NCBI GenBank assembly: GCA_001917995.1
Contig: MNFB01000074.1
Span: 10,277 to 45,427 of the forward strand
Source: Thaumarchaeota archaeon 13_1_40CM_4_38_7
GTDB taxonomy: Archaea; Thermoproteota; Nitrososphaeria; Nitrososphaerales; Nitrosopumilaceae
DNA: 35,151 nt
Direction of reading: 5' to 3'
How positions within the stretch are numbered: position 1 is the stretch's first letter; every line of letters begins with the position of its first letter. A program made the position numbers and the translations under genes. This document shows positions 27,314 to 35,151 of the stretch, piece by piece. The notes below the pieces were generated by a model that was given only the letters and a program-made list of their open reading frames with translations, had not been told where the DNA came from and did no database searches.

Positions 27314-27769
27314 TTGCGATGTTCTATTCTAGTACTATTGGGGTTTTCTTTTGTGGTAGGATACATGCTTGATAACCCAGTTTATGGATCTTTCGACTTT
27401 GGTGGAAATTATTATTGCAATCCCAGTAACATTGAACTTGAAAAGACAATTTACAAAGCAGCAGTTGAGAAACTCAACTATGAAATTGATTCATACCTTA
27501 GCTTAGAACCAAGCGCCACTCCTAAACAGTTACAAAATTACATAATTCATACTCATTTTGGAACCGCGGAATCCACATATGATATAATGACCAAGGCACA
27601 ATCGTGCCTTGCATCAGATGGTATAGACCCAGCGTCAATTGCAACGCCGGTTACATTGGATTCTCATATGGCATATGCCCCAGAATTTGGTACTCTTGCT
27701 AGAATAGTTGTTTTAGTTTCTATAATAGGAGTGATTACAATCACACGAATATTTTTTATGAAAAAATAA
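27314..27769 (+). CDS. Secreted PEFG-CTERM protein
   Basis: Signal peptide, FDFGGNYYCNP, C-terminal APEFGTLARIVVLVSIIGVITITRIFFMKK. Confidence 0.82.
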   Translation: MRCSILVLLGFSFVVGYMLDNPVYGSFDFGGNYYCNPSNIELEKTIYKAAVEKLNYEIDSYLSLEPSATPKQLQNYIIHTHFGTAESTYDIMTKAQSCLASDGIDPASIATPVTLDSHMAYAPEFGTLARIVVLVSIIGVITITRIFFMKK

Positions 27770-27787
27770 TCTTGCATTAATTTCGAT

Positions 27788-27806
27788 TAACTGCAGAAAG
27801 CAGTTA
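27788..27806. repeat. Perfect 7-bp hairpin TAACTGC-AGAAA-GCAGTTA
   Basis: Read directly; 19 bp after the 27314-27769 stop codon. Confidence 0.6.
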
Positions 27807-27845
27807 CAGTGAGGTGAGTTTTCTGAATTTACAGGTTGTCTGGTT

Positions 27846-27992
27846 TTACTCTCTCCTTAGTGCAACCATTGGAGACATCTTCGATGCCTTCCATGCTGGA
27901 TACAATCCAGCTTCTATACTTAGAACTACTGAGAGTGCCCAAACTTTTACCATATCAGCTGGAAGAAATATTTTCAGCAAGTGCACAGATCA
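27846..27992 (-). pseudogene. C-terminal remnant of an ABC transporter permease (FtsX/MacB type)
   Basis: Reverse frame: VHLLKIFLPADMVKVWALSVVLSIEAGLYPAWKASKMSPMVALRRE*; in-frame TGA immediately upstream (27990-27992). Confidence 0.65.
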
Positions 27993-28126
27993 CACTGAGA
28001 ACAGTCATACCATTGTTATCGACTGGAATGTAGTCTTGTCATAGTATTGATGTATCTAGCGTTGATTTTAGAATTAGTGTAATGCCATGCACAAACTTTC
28101 ACGTGGGTGGCTTTAAACATCAATGA

Positions 28127-28198
28127 CAACAACAACCTCAGCAACAACCACAACAGCAATCGTATGTCGTTCCTGAAAATTCAGCATTGGGTGTATAG
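28127..28198 (+). pseudogene. Degraded C-terminal remnant of a Q/P-rich PEFG-CTERM protein
   Basis: Frame reads *QQQPQQQPQQQSYVVPENSALGV*, resembling ...QQSYVVPEFGALA... tails. Confidence 0.4.
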
Positions 28199-28223
28199 TA
28201 CACCACACCTCTTTTTTATTTCT
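28190..28223 (+). terminator. Terminator-like hairpin GGTGTA-TAG-TACACC followed by T-rich tract
   Basis: Perfect 6-bp stem then acacctcttttttatttct. Confidence 0.3.
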
Positions 28224-28353
28224 AGGAAAATTACGTCAATTGAAGAATTAGAAGTTTTCATTTTTTAATAAAATACATCTAATTCTCAAAGAGAAGAATT
28301 TGGTCTAAAAGAGTAGAAGGATCTAAATATCAAAAACCATTGCATAAGATTTA

Positions 28354-28509
28354 ATGATTTATGCTACCTGCATAGCGTGTGAGTTTGAAGCATCTGGACA
28401 ATCATTTGATGAATTAGATTCAAAATGTAGACGACATTTTGTAATTCGTGGTCATGGCGCTTATTTTTACAAGGAGAAGAACGTACAGAAAATAAGAAAA
28501 ATTTGTTGA
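28354..28509 (+). CDS. Small Cys/His protein (51 aa)
   Basis: MIYATCIACEFEASGQSFDELDSKCRRHFVIRGHGAYFYKEKNVQKIRKIC; CxxC and C(x3)H typical of small zinc proteins. Confidence 0.65.
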   Translation: MIYATCIACEFEASGQSFDELDSKCRRHFVIRGHGAYFYKEKNVQKIRKIC

Positions 28510-28555
28510 CACGTCTGGCTCCACATACGTGTTAAAATCTTTACTCTTACTTTTC

Positions 28556-28744
28556 TTATGAACCGCGTATGATTATATCATGCCTTTTGTGTGCCTGGGA
28601 TCTCTTGTTAAAAGTTATTACACTGTATAGTGCTACGTCAGAAAAATACTCTTCGTTATAATCCCCCAGGGATTCGTTGCAATTGACACAGTACAATTCT
28701 TTGAAAGCCAATTGATTTCGATTATCAAAACACAAAATTTTCAT
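28556..28744 (-). CDS. Small hypothetical protein with CxxC (62 aa)
   Basis: MKILCFDNRNQLAFKELYCVNCNESLGDYNEEYFSDVALYSV. Confidence 0.5.
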   Translation of the reverse strand: MKILCFDNRNQLAFKELYCVNCNESLGDYNEEYFSDVALYSVITFNKRSQAHKRHDIIIRGS

Positions 28745-28870
28745 TTCTAGGGCTTTGCTAAAAGAAGCTGAGAATGTGGTAAAATCTCTTTACAATTTAT
28801 AGTGAAAATAGAAGTAGAAGCCGTCAGAAAGGGATGATAGAATACAGAATACACACAGATTTGATATTGC

Positions 28871-29026
28871 CTAGAATCTTCGTACTGGTTTTGGATCCAA
28901 TACTACTACCTTTCTTCCAATAGAGTAATCACTACCACATTTTGGACAGTTAAAACTATTCCATCCTATCTGTTCCAGGACTATCTCCTCACCTGAATGG
29001 TTTGCACACGTCAATCGTTGCTCCAT
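28871..29026 (-). CDS. Small zinc-ribbon protein (51 aa)
   Basis: MEQRLTCANHSGEEIVLEQIGWNSFNCPKCGSDYSIGRKVVVLDPKPVRRF. Confidence 0.65.
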   Translation of the reverse strand: MEQRLTCANHSGEEIVLEQIGWNSFNCPKCGSDYSIGRKVVVLDPKPVRRF

Positions 29027-29141
29027 GTGCTAACACTTGATTTCTTTCTTAATAAATTGTCGTACTAGAATTTACTTGACAAGCATGCTTATCCTAATAT
29101 TTAGAGGAATGCCTCTTTCTATTCACGGCTTGGATTATTTT

Positions 29142-29603
29142 TTATTTTAATCTGATTCTAGAAATCACAACACTAAGGCAGACAGCAATTGAAAGTGCGA
29201 CTATACCTAGCATATTAAATTCTGGAACTGCGATTACCTGTTTTACATCTTCATTTAGAGAGGCGGTTTTGTCTGAATTTATTCCAAGTGCTTCTATACA
29301 TGCTTTAGATTTGTTGTAAAGCTGCCACGTGTTTTGATATTTCATTATAAAGTCGTGTTGCTCCTGTTCTGTTGAATTAGGATATGACCTCTTGTAGAAT
29401 TCTAGCTTTTCATTTATTTGGTTTACAACAGAAATAAAGATATTCGTTTCAAGTTCTCCTTTGAAAGGGTTGCAAACGTAGTTGCCAGCACTATCAAATT
29501 CAGCATACACAGATGTTCTTCCTATACCTACTGTAGAAAATGAGAGCAAGAGAACTAGTGGAGTAATAACCAACCAATTTTTCCATGAAGACAGAATAAT
29601 CAT
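29142..29603 (-). CDS. Secreted PEFG-CTERM-like protein (variant PEFN), paralog of 27314-27769
   Basis: EFDSAGNYVCNPFKGELETNIF...; C-terminus AVPEFNMLGIVALSIAVCLSVVISRIRLK. Confidence 0.8.
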   Translation of the reverse strand: MIILSSWKNWLVITPLVLLLSFSTVGIGRTSVYAEFDSAGNYVCNPFKGELETNIFISVVNQINEKLEFYKRSYPNSTEQEQHDFIMKYQNTWQLYNKSKACIEALGINSDKTASLNEDVKQVIAVPEFNMLGIVALSIAVCLSVVISRIRLK

Positions 29604-29743
29604 GTGATATGACGCTATAATATCTAAAATGTGATAGAAAAGGATTAGGTTGATGCCATAATTATTATATCATTTCAAAATTATCGTCATATACGGACAT
29701 AAGTTCAACCAAATTATCTTATTCCATATTAATACTAATTATT

Positions 29744-30286
29744 TTGTCATCTGTAGCGGACGCGTGTGCCCAAACACATTTCGTAGCTGCCCAGGATACC
29801 ATTAGCAGGAATGCATCGCCAATTGTAATTTACAGAGATTCTTACTCACCTACTTCACTGGTACACATTTTAATCAACGCGCCTGATTTTAATTCAAATC
29901 CATATGCCATCGATACAATAGGAGATGATTCTGAAAACAAGATAACCGTCTCTACTAGAGAAAGCAGTATTCCTTATCGACTAGTTGAAACAGGAGCAGA
30001 TACAGGAGTATTTGCAGGCTATGTGATCTTGTCTGGAGCCACATCGGTTTGTTCGCCAGTTTGTGGCCCAACAGATGGATTCTTGGAAGCATCAGGAGAT
30101 GATGCGATTACCGTTTCGTTCACATACGCACAGGGCAGAACCATTACTTCTACCTCTACTGGTTTTACACAAGACAAAAATAGTAATCAGACAATACCGG
30201 AATTTGGAGCACTGGCTGGCCTTGTTGTCACAATATCAATAATTGGATCCATAATGTATTCAGTAAGATGGGCTAAAATTATGTGA
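29744..30286 (+). CDS. Secreted PEFG-CTERM beta-sandwich protein (CxxxCGPTDGFL family, short form)
   Basis: NAPDFNSNPYAIDTIG...SIPYRLVETGADTGVFAGYVILSG...CSPVCGPTDGFL...IPEFGALAGLVVTISIIGSIMYSVRWAKIM. Confidence 0.85.
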   Translation: MSSVADACAQTHFVAAQDTISRNASPIVIYRDSYSPTSLVHILINAPDFNSNPYAIDTIGDDSENKITVSTRESSIPYRLVETGADTGVFAGYVILSGATSVCSPVCGPTDGFLEASGDDAITVSFTYAQGRTITSTSTGFTQDKNSNQTIPEFGALAGLVVTISIIGSIMYSVRWAKIM

Positions 30287-30318
30287 CTCTTATAGACTAA
30301 CTGACCGCGCTTATGTGG

Positions 30319-30930
30319 TTAGCAGGAAATGACTTGCAAGATGGAACTTTTCTTAAGAGATTCTTTTGAAACTTGAATCTTTACTTCTACCTTGTTTTTC
30401 TCAAAATTAATTACAAGATTTTCAAATAATGATTTGTATTTTATTACCTCCAAGTCGTCACGCATTTTAATTGTACCATCTGAGATTAACAGGCCATTTT
30501 CTATTAGCTGGCCTACTTTTCTGTAACCCGAAGTCTGCGGTATTTTGCAAGTCTCCAATATTTCAGAAGTGATCCTAGATTGTCCTTGAGTTGAAGTAAG
30601 AATAGCATTTTTGTCTTTATCTCCAAGTGCTTCCAAAATCACTTTAGCAAGTGAGTGATTCTCTACTGTGAACCATTCTAAAGCCTCGGCCTCTGCTTTT
30701 TGTATGGTAATTACTTTCTGTAAGCATTGTCTTTCTAGCCCTTCAGCACCTGAACCAAAAAATTCTCGCATTACTTCGTCTAACTTGGTAAAGTGTTCGG
30801 CAGCTTGTGTCATATTAATTCCATATCGCTCAAATAGCCTTTTTTCAATTCTTTGGAATGTCTTTTCACCAAGATTTTCTTCAATTGTCGTGATTAAGGA
30901 TCTTGCGACCAGCGAATCCAAGCCTGACAT
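30319..30930 (-). CDS. NitrOD5-like domain plus HTH transcriptional regulator
   Basis: ITTIEENLGEKTFQRIEKRLFERYGINMTQAAEHFTKLDEVMREFFGSGAEGLERQCLQ, then wHTH RITSEILETCKIPQTSGYRKVGQLIENGLL. Confidence 0.75.
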   Translation of the reverse strand: MSGLDSLVARSLITTIEENLGEKTFQRIEKRLFERYGINMTQAAEHFTKLDEVMREFFGSGAEGLERQCLQKVITIQKAEAEALEWFTVENHSLAKVILEALGDKDKNAILTSTQGQSRITSEILETCKIPQTSGYRKVGQLIENGLLISDGTIKMRDDLEVIKYKSLFENLVINFEKNKVEVKIQVSKESLKKSSILQVISC

Positions 30931-31103
30931 ATAAAAGACTATATGATTTGAGGCTAAAATGCAACAGTCTGTATCATAATATTACATTTTTTTAGCATCA
31001 TGCTTCAGTATACTTGGTACAAACCCCAATTTTTCGTAAAAATTCGAAATCTATAATTGAAATTTAGCCATAGAAATCACTATACCGAGGTCTTTTTAGA
31101 TTA

Positions 31104-31122
31104 ATGTAACTTAATATTACAT
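31104..31122. promoter_or_regulatory. Palindromic site ATGTAA-N7-TTACAT
   Basis: Inverted hexamers within atgtaacttaatattacat, overlapping an AT-rich promoter-like region. Confidence 0.3.
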
Positions 31123-31304
31123 ACTGCCGTTATTGTAAAAGACATGCCAGTAGGAATCATGAGCTGTTATCCACAGAGATTGAAGAAACTTTTAACAGAA
31201 AGTGAACAAAAAACCTCCGATTCCGACAATGTATTGTTAGAATAGTTCCTGTTTCTGCGCCAATGATAGGAATCTGCAGTTAGTCAGTAAGGTAATTTAT
31301 CAAT

Positions 31305-31448
31305 CTAAGATAACGATTTGAATTTCTTAATAGCTTCTCGGGTTAGTCTTTCTTGTTCCTCTTTTGAAATGTTAGTTGGGTCTTCTGAAGCCAATACCTT
31401 GTTGTAATCTTCTTCAGTATTTGATTTCATTTTCTTTTTTTCTTCCAT
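31305..31448 (-). CDS. Small charged hypothetical protein (47 aa)
   Basis: MEEKKKMKSNTEEDYNKVLASEDPTNISKEEQERLTREAIKKFKSLS. Confidence 0.5.
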   Translation of the reverse strand: MEEKKKMKSNTEEDYNKVLASEDPTNISKEEQERLTREAIKKFKSLS

Positions 31449-31728
31449 TAATATTTATAAATACATAACGCTCTTATGCCTTTCCACGCGGCGATATTTG
31501 TCATCTCCGTTTCATCTTTTCTAGTTTTCTTGTAATGTTGACTATTTTGTCGATTGTTTCATTGTTGCTACCCTTGCCTTCTAGGAATTTGCAAAGCCAG
31601 ACTATTTCGTCATTTGTGAGTAGATTTTCCAAAGCAACTTTCTTTGGTAGGAACCCACAATAAGCATTGTTATTATTGCGTGATTTTATAATTACCCTAA
31701 AACAAGTGTTGAGTTAGTATTCTAATTA

Positions 31729-32106
31729 TTATGGCGCCTGAGCCCAACCGCGTTCTGTAAGCGTGGTAGCATCTTCAGGTTTTACACAAGCAGGCGAACC
31801 ATCTTCTTTTTTCAAAATTAATTGCATGCCATCTATGCATTTTATATCATTGATTGAGACTCCATTTTTTAGTTGTTTCAGTGGAGGAGCTATGACAATG
31901 TTATTCTTAGTTACATCTACTGTTTCATTCACCCCAAGAGTTTCATTGGTCTGGGGAGACATGATTGCAGAAGAATTAGTTGAGTTTTGAGCCATGGTGA
32001 GCGTGGTAGCATTTTGTGCCATAGTCTGGTTTGATTCCGTGTAACTTTGTGCCATGACTATCGTTGTATCACCTACCAGAAAACTTGTTACCACAGTCAC
32101 TACCAA
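31729..32106 (-). CDS. Secreted hypothetical protein with MAQN(A/S)T repeats
   Basis: Hydrophobic N-terminus; SNQTMAQNATTLTMAQNSTNSS; C-terminal globular part INDIKCIDGMQLILKKEDGSPACVKPEDATTLTERGWAQ. Confidence 0.8.
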   Translation of the reverse strand: MVVTVVTSFLVGDTTIVMAQSYTESNQTMAQNATTLTMAQNSTNSSAIMSPQTNETLGVNETVDVTKNNIVIAPPLKQLKNGVSINDIKCIDGMQLILKKEDGSPACVKPEDATTLTERGWAQAP

Positions 32107-32262
32107 TAATAGTAATTTAATTAGTCTCGTAAGATCTACTCATATCATCACTTTAGATAAACTTTAGCCTGATTCTCATAATTTATCGAAGTCAACGCCT
32201 GTAGGTTATAGCGGAAATTTTTCTCTCAAAAATCAATTTATTACACAAAACTTTATCAGATA

Positions 32263-32637
32263 ATGAACTATTACCAACACATGGCAAAAGACAGCCCAGC
32301 TCAAGATTGGGACACTCTCTGGACCGAATACAATAAATCACTAAAAACATGGCTGCAAGCATTTGAATCACTCAAAAAAGCAAGCAGCGAGGTACAGGAA
32401 AAATACAACGAGGCCATGGCAAAAGCACTTGGTGGATCAAGTCAAAATACAGTCAACCAATTTATGGAGAACTGGCAAAACGCAATGAGCCAAGGAGGAC
32501 TAGACGCGTTAAAACAATTTGGTGAGAACTGGCAGACAATGATAAGCCAGTCTGGCTTTGACCAGCTAAGAACATATGGTGAAATGATGAACAAATTTGC
32601 CGAGACTTGGGGTAAAATGTATAACATGCCAAAGTAG
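32263..32637 (+). CDS. Phasin-like protein
   Basis: WDTLWTEYNKSLKTWLQAFESLKKASSEVQEKYNEAMAKALGG...FMENWQNAMSQGGLDALKQFGENWQTMISQSGFDQLRTYGEM; similar to 5838-6089. Confidence 0.75.
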   Translation: MNYYQHMAKDSPAQDWDTLWTEYNKSLKTWLQAFESLKKASSEVQEKYNEAMAKALGGSSQNTVNQFMENWQNAMSQGGLDALKQFGENWQTMISQSGFDQLRTYGEMMNKFAETWGKMYNMPK

Positions 32638-32761
32638 GATCTTGGATATTAGTAGGTACTTGAAAAGCTCCTTTGGTATTTTTTCACTAGAGCATCTGTG
32701 TTATTACCAATACTGGGATTGACAAACAACTGCTTATACCACACCAAGAAAATAATGGTTT

Positions 32762-32893
32762 ATGGTCATACAGAATCTTTTCAGTGGTTTTGAGGTAAGC
32801 TTGCTGACTTTTGTATGCGGAGTGGTCATAGCATTTCTTTTACGAAAGAAATTATTTAGACAGGTCCACAAAGAATCTCCTACAACAAAATGA
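32762..32893 (+). CDS. Small single-TM protein (43 aa)
   Basis: MVIQNLFSGFEVSLLTFVCGVVIAFLLRKKLFRQVHKESPTTK: one TM plus basic tail. Confidence 0.6.
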   Translation: MVIQNLFSGFEVSLLTFVCGVVIAFLLRKKLFRQVHKESPTTK

Positions 32894-33031
32894 AAAACCG
32901 GTTGAATATAATTTAACAATATATAGATCAGATTATTTGCTGTACAGTTACATTCCTTAATCCACTAATGGTTATGTAGATCGGATCACTTGTCACGGAT
33001 AACCTACATGTAATATGAAATGACTCGGTTC

Positions 33032-33424
33032 TCAGTCTTTCTCTAGTTTGAGTGCGCATGAATTGATGCAATATCTCATTCCTGTTGGTTCTGGTCCGTC
33101 ATTGAATACATGGCCAAGGTGAGCACCACACTTGTCACAGATAACTTCGATTCGATGCATGAAATGACTGTTGTCGTCATGTTCTGCTATGGAGTCGTTA
33201 GCTGGTTTGGTAAAGCTTGGCCATCCTGTACCAGAATCAAACTTGTCGTCGGATTTGAAAAGAACGTTACCGCAACATATGCACTTGTAGACTCCATTCT
33301 CCTTGGAATTGACATATTCCCCCATGAATGGCATCTCAGTGTCCTTTTTTCTTGTGACAAGATATTGTTCTGGAGTAAGTTGCTTCTTCCATTCCTCATC
33401 ACTTTTTGAAATTTTTTCTGTCAT
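33032..33424 (-). CDS. msrB: Peptide-methionine (R)-S-oxide reductase MsrB
   Basis: [24 protein letters not shown]...[30 protein letters not shown]. Confidence 0.98.
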   Translation of the reverse strand: MTEKISKSDEEWKKQLTPEQYLVTRKKDTEMPFMGEYVNSKENGVYKCICCGNVLFKSDDKFDSGTGWPSFTKPANDSIAEHDDNSHFMHRIEVICDKCGAHLGHVFNDGPEPTGMRYCINSCALKLEKD

Positions 33425-33439
33425 AGATTTAGTCTCCTT

Positions 33440-33937
33440 TTATTCCATCACTGGATGTGTGTAGCAGCTACTTCCACCCATTTTCATATAGTATTTCTGA
33501 TGATATTCTTCAGCTTTGTAAAATGATGAAGCCGATACAATTTCAGTCACAATCTTGTTTTTTAATCGTCCAGATTTCTCAATGGATTCTTTTGAATTTC
33601 TTGCAATCTGTTCTTGCTCTGCAGTGTGATAGGCGATCATGGAACGATATTGCGAACCAATGTCAGGCCCTTGTCTGTTCAATGTAGTTGGATTATGAAT
33701 GGACCAGAATACCTCAAGTAGCTTTTCATATGAAACCTCTGCTTGATCATATTCTACTTGGATAGCTTCAGCATGTCCTGTTTTATCAGAACAGACATCA
33801 TGATATGTCGGATTTTCTGATCTTCCTCCTGTATAACCTACCATGGTTGATTTGACGCCTTTTATTTGTCTGAAGGCTTCTTCTACGCCCCAGAAACACC
33901 CTGCGGCAAAGGTTGCTAATTGGGTATTTTTGCTCAT
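33440..33937 (-). CDS. msrA: Peptide-methionine (S)-S-oxide reductase MsrA
   Basis: FAAGCFWGVEEAFRQIKGV...GYTGGRSENPTYHDVCSDKTGHAEAIQVEYD. Confidence 0.98.
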   Translation of the reverse strand: MSKNTQLATFAAGCFWGVEEAFRQIKGVKSTMVGYTGGRSENPTYHDVCSDKTGHAEAIQVEYDQAEVSYEKLLEVFWSIHNPTTLNRQGPDIGSQYRSMIAYHTAEQEQIARNSKESIEKSGRLKNKIVTEIVSASSFYKAEEYHQKYYMKMGGSSCYTHPVME

Positions 33938-34102
33938 GATATCAATTATCTATCTTGGTATAATTATATTATTCCAGATCGATTCCAAATTGCTATCAAT
34001 TTCATAGTTGAGTTAGGAATGAAATCAAAATGCTTCCAGGAGTAGATAAATGGTACGCAATAAACAAATTCAACAAAAATCCTGCGATATATCTTAAATG
34101 AG

Positions 34103-34762
34103 TTAGCTTACGCTTTCCTCAAAATATTGAGATAAGATTTTACCGTTGTATAGTGCACTTAGCGCATCAAGGTTGCCCTTTGAGATAAATGCTAATCTTC
34201 CGTCAATGTCGCCATACATCAAGTCGTTAGGAGATGAAGAATGGCCCAGGCCTAACGCATGTCCAAACTCATGCCTCGTTATTCCTGCAAGATCCTCATT
34301 GGTTAGAGTGTCTGCCTGGTATATCACAATATGAACACTTTCTATCATTTTATTATATTGAGTAAAGGAGGTATAACCGTCATATCCAAGATCATTTTTT
34401 GACGTTGTAAGTGTTATCGTTACTTTGATGTGAGCATTATCCGAATCAACTATCTTCAAATTTGTTGGTATGTAATACCTTGTGTAATGCTGTGATTCCT
34501 TTAATGCACCTTGCCATCCTTCATAAAATTTCTTTCCATCTTTTGTGAAAGAGTGGATAGACGTTACGGCATTTTTTACAATTTGTATTTTTTCTTCAGG
34601 TATAGTAGGATCAACTACTATTGCGATATAGAGTGTCTTATCTGCCTTTACATCTAACGGCAAATTTGTCATTGTAGTGTTGACAAATTTTTGAGCTGTA
34701 ACAGAAGCAGGCAAGAAACATAACACTAAGAGAAATGCTATAGCAAGAAATGTTTTCCTCAA
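34103..34762 (-). CDS. Secreted matrixin-like (M10) zinc metalloprotease
   Basis: Signal peptide; ITRHEFGHALGLGHSSSPNDLM = HExxHxxGxxH followed by a Met-turn-like segment. Confidence 0.92.
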   Translation of the reverse strand: MRKTFLAIAFLLVLCFLPASVTAQKFVNTTMTNLPLDVKADKTLYIAIVVDPTIPEEKIQIVKNAVTSIHSFTKDGKKFYEGWQGALKESQHYTRYYIPTNLKIVDSDNAHIKVTITLTTSKNDLGYDGYTSFTQYNKMIESVHIVIYQADTLTNEDLAGITRHEFGHALGLGHSSSPNDLMYGDIDGRLAFISKGNLDALSALYNGKILSQYFEESVS

Positions 34763-34865
34763 TTATGGGCTTAAGCGTGGATTTGAAAATATGGTTGGGT
34801 ATGTACCAGGACATGACAAACACTTGCATAAATGGATTAAACATCAAGCGCTGTTTGATTCTCAG

Positions 34866-35111
34866 TTAAGAGATAGAGTTTCGTCTAGTAAGTTGCCTAC
34901 TTTTTAAAATATACGCAGAAGATATTCCAGCTACTATTATTACTGCTACTATAATCCACAGTAACAGTGTATTGAAGAGGTTCGCATTAGGTCCCAAGTG
35001 ATTTACGGGGCAACAGTTGTTTTCAGGGGCTGGATGTTCTTGTGGCTGTCCCTGAGTGTACGCCGTTTCTAATTGTGGTTTTAGCGGATTTGTTTCTGAA
35101 TTTATCTTCAC
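34866..35111 (-). CDS. Small single-TM protein
   Basis: TM LFNTLLLWIIVAVIIVAGISSAYIL with basic C-terminus. Confidence 0.65.
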   Translation of the reverse strand: MKINSETNPLKPQLETAYTQGQPQEHPAPENNCCPVNHLGPNANLFNTLLLWIIVAVIIVAGISSAYILKSRQLTRRNSIS

Positions 35112-35151
35112 TATTTCTTGGATGACAATGTGACGGACAAGTCTACCGCCA

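Noticed and set aside
27814-28044. Overlapping plus-strand ORFs 27814-28044 and 27836-28033
   Set aside because: The opposite strand carries a recognisable ABC permease C-terminal relic, so the plus-strand ORFs are most likely spurious.
1-35151. Transposase, integrase or insertion sequence to explain the decayed segments and duplication
   Set aside because: No transposase or integrase-like translation or paired terminal repeats were recognised anywhere in the window.

Overview
The window looks like a Thaumarchaeota (Nitrososphaerota) chromosome segment. Supporting signs are repeated PEFG-CTERM-type secreted proteins, TATA-proximal (leaderless-looking) genes, DUF6659-like, MEDS and NitrOD5-like proteins, and a haloarchaeal/thaumarchaeal-type polyhydroxyalkanoate (PHA) locus. 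The gene content is mostly small regulators, secreted or cell-surface proteins (FN3, PKD, PEFG, pilin, matrixin), msrA/msrB, mscL, a rhomboid protease, a P-II protein and TPR/MEDS proteins. The strongest unlisted signal is a complete type I hammerhead ribozyme motif at about 16050-16100. Its core is CUGAAGA, then stem II GUCCG/CGGAC, then GAA, then stem III ACAAC/GUUGU, then a GUC cleavage triplet, closed by stem I UCCC/GGGA. It lies in the short intergenic region between a small zinc-finger ORF and an orphan secreted coiled-coil protein, and predicted cleavage falls a few nt upstream of a very strong Shine-Dalgarno. Other notable items: a convergent PHA gene cluster with an AbrB-phasin fusion and clustered ATTACCAA sites; an exact 216-bp in-frame tandem duplication in a TrmB-like regulator; a MEDS gene apparently interrupted by an in-frame TGA; a hairpin-rich intergenic region plus a 20-bp-spaced operator-like repeat upstream of a P-II gene; and degraded remnants of an FtsX/MacB permease and a PEFG-CTERM protein. 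All calls come from reading sequence and ORF translations; no searches or folding software were run.
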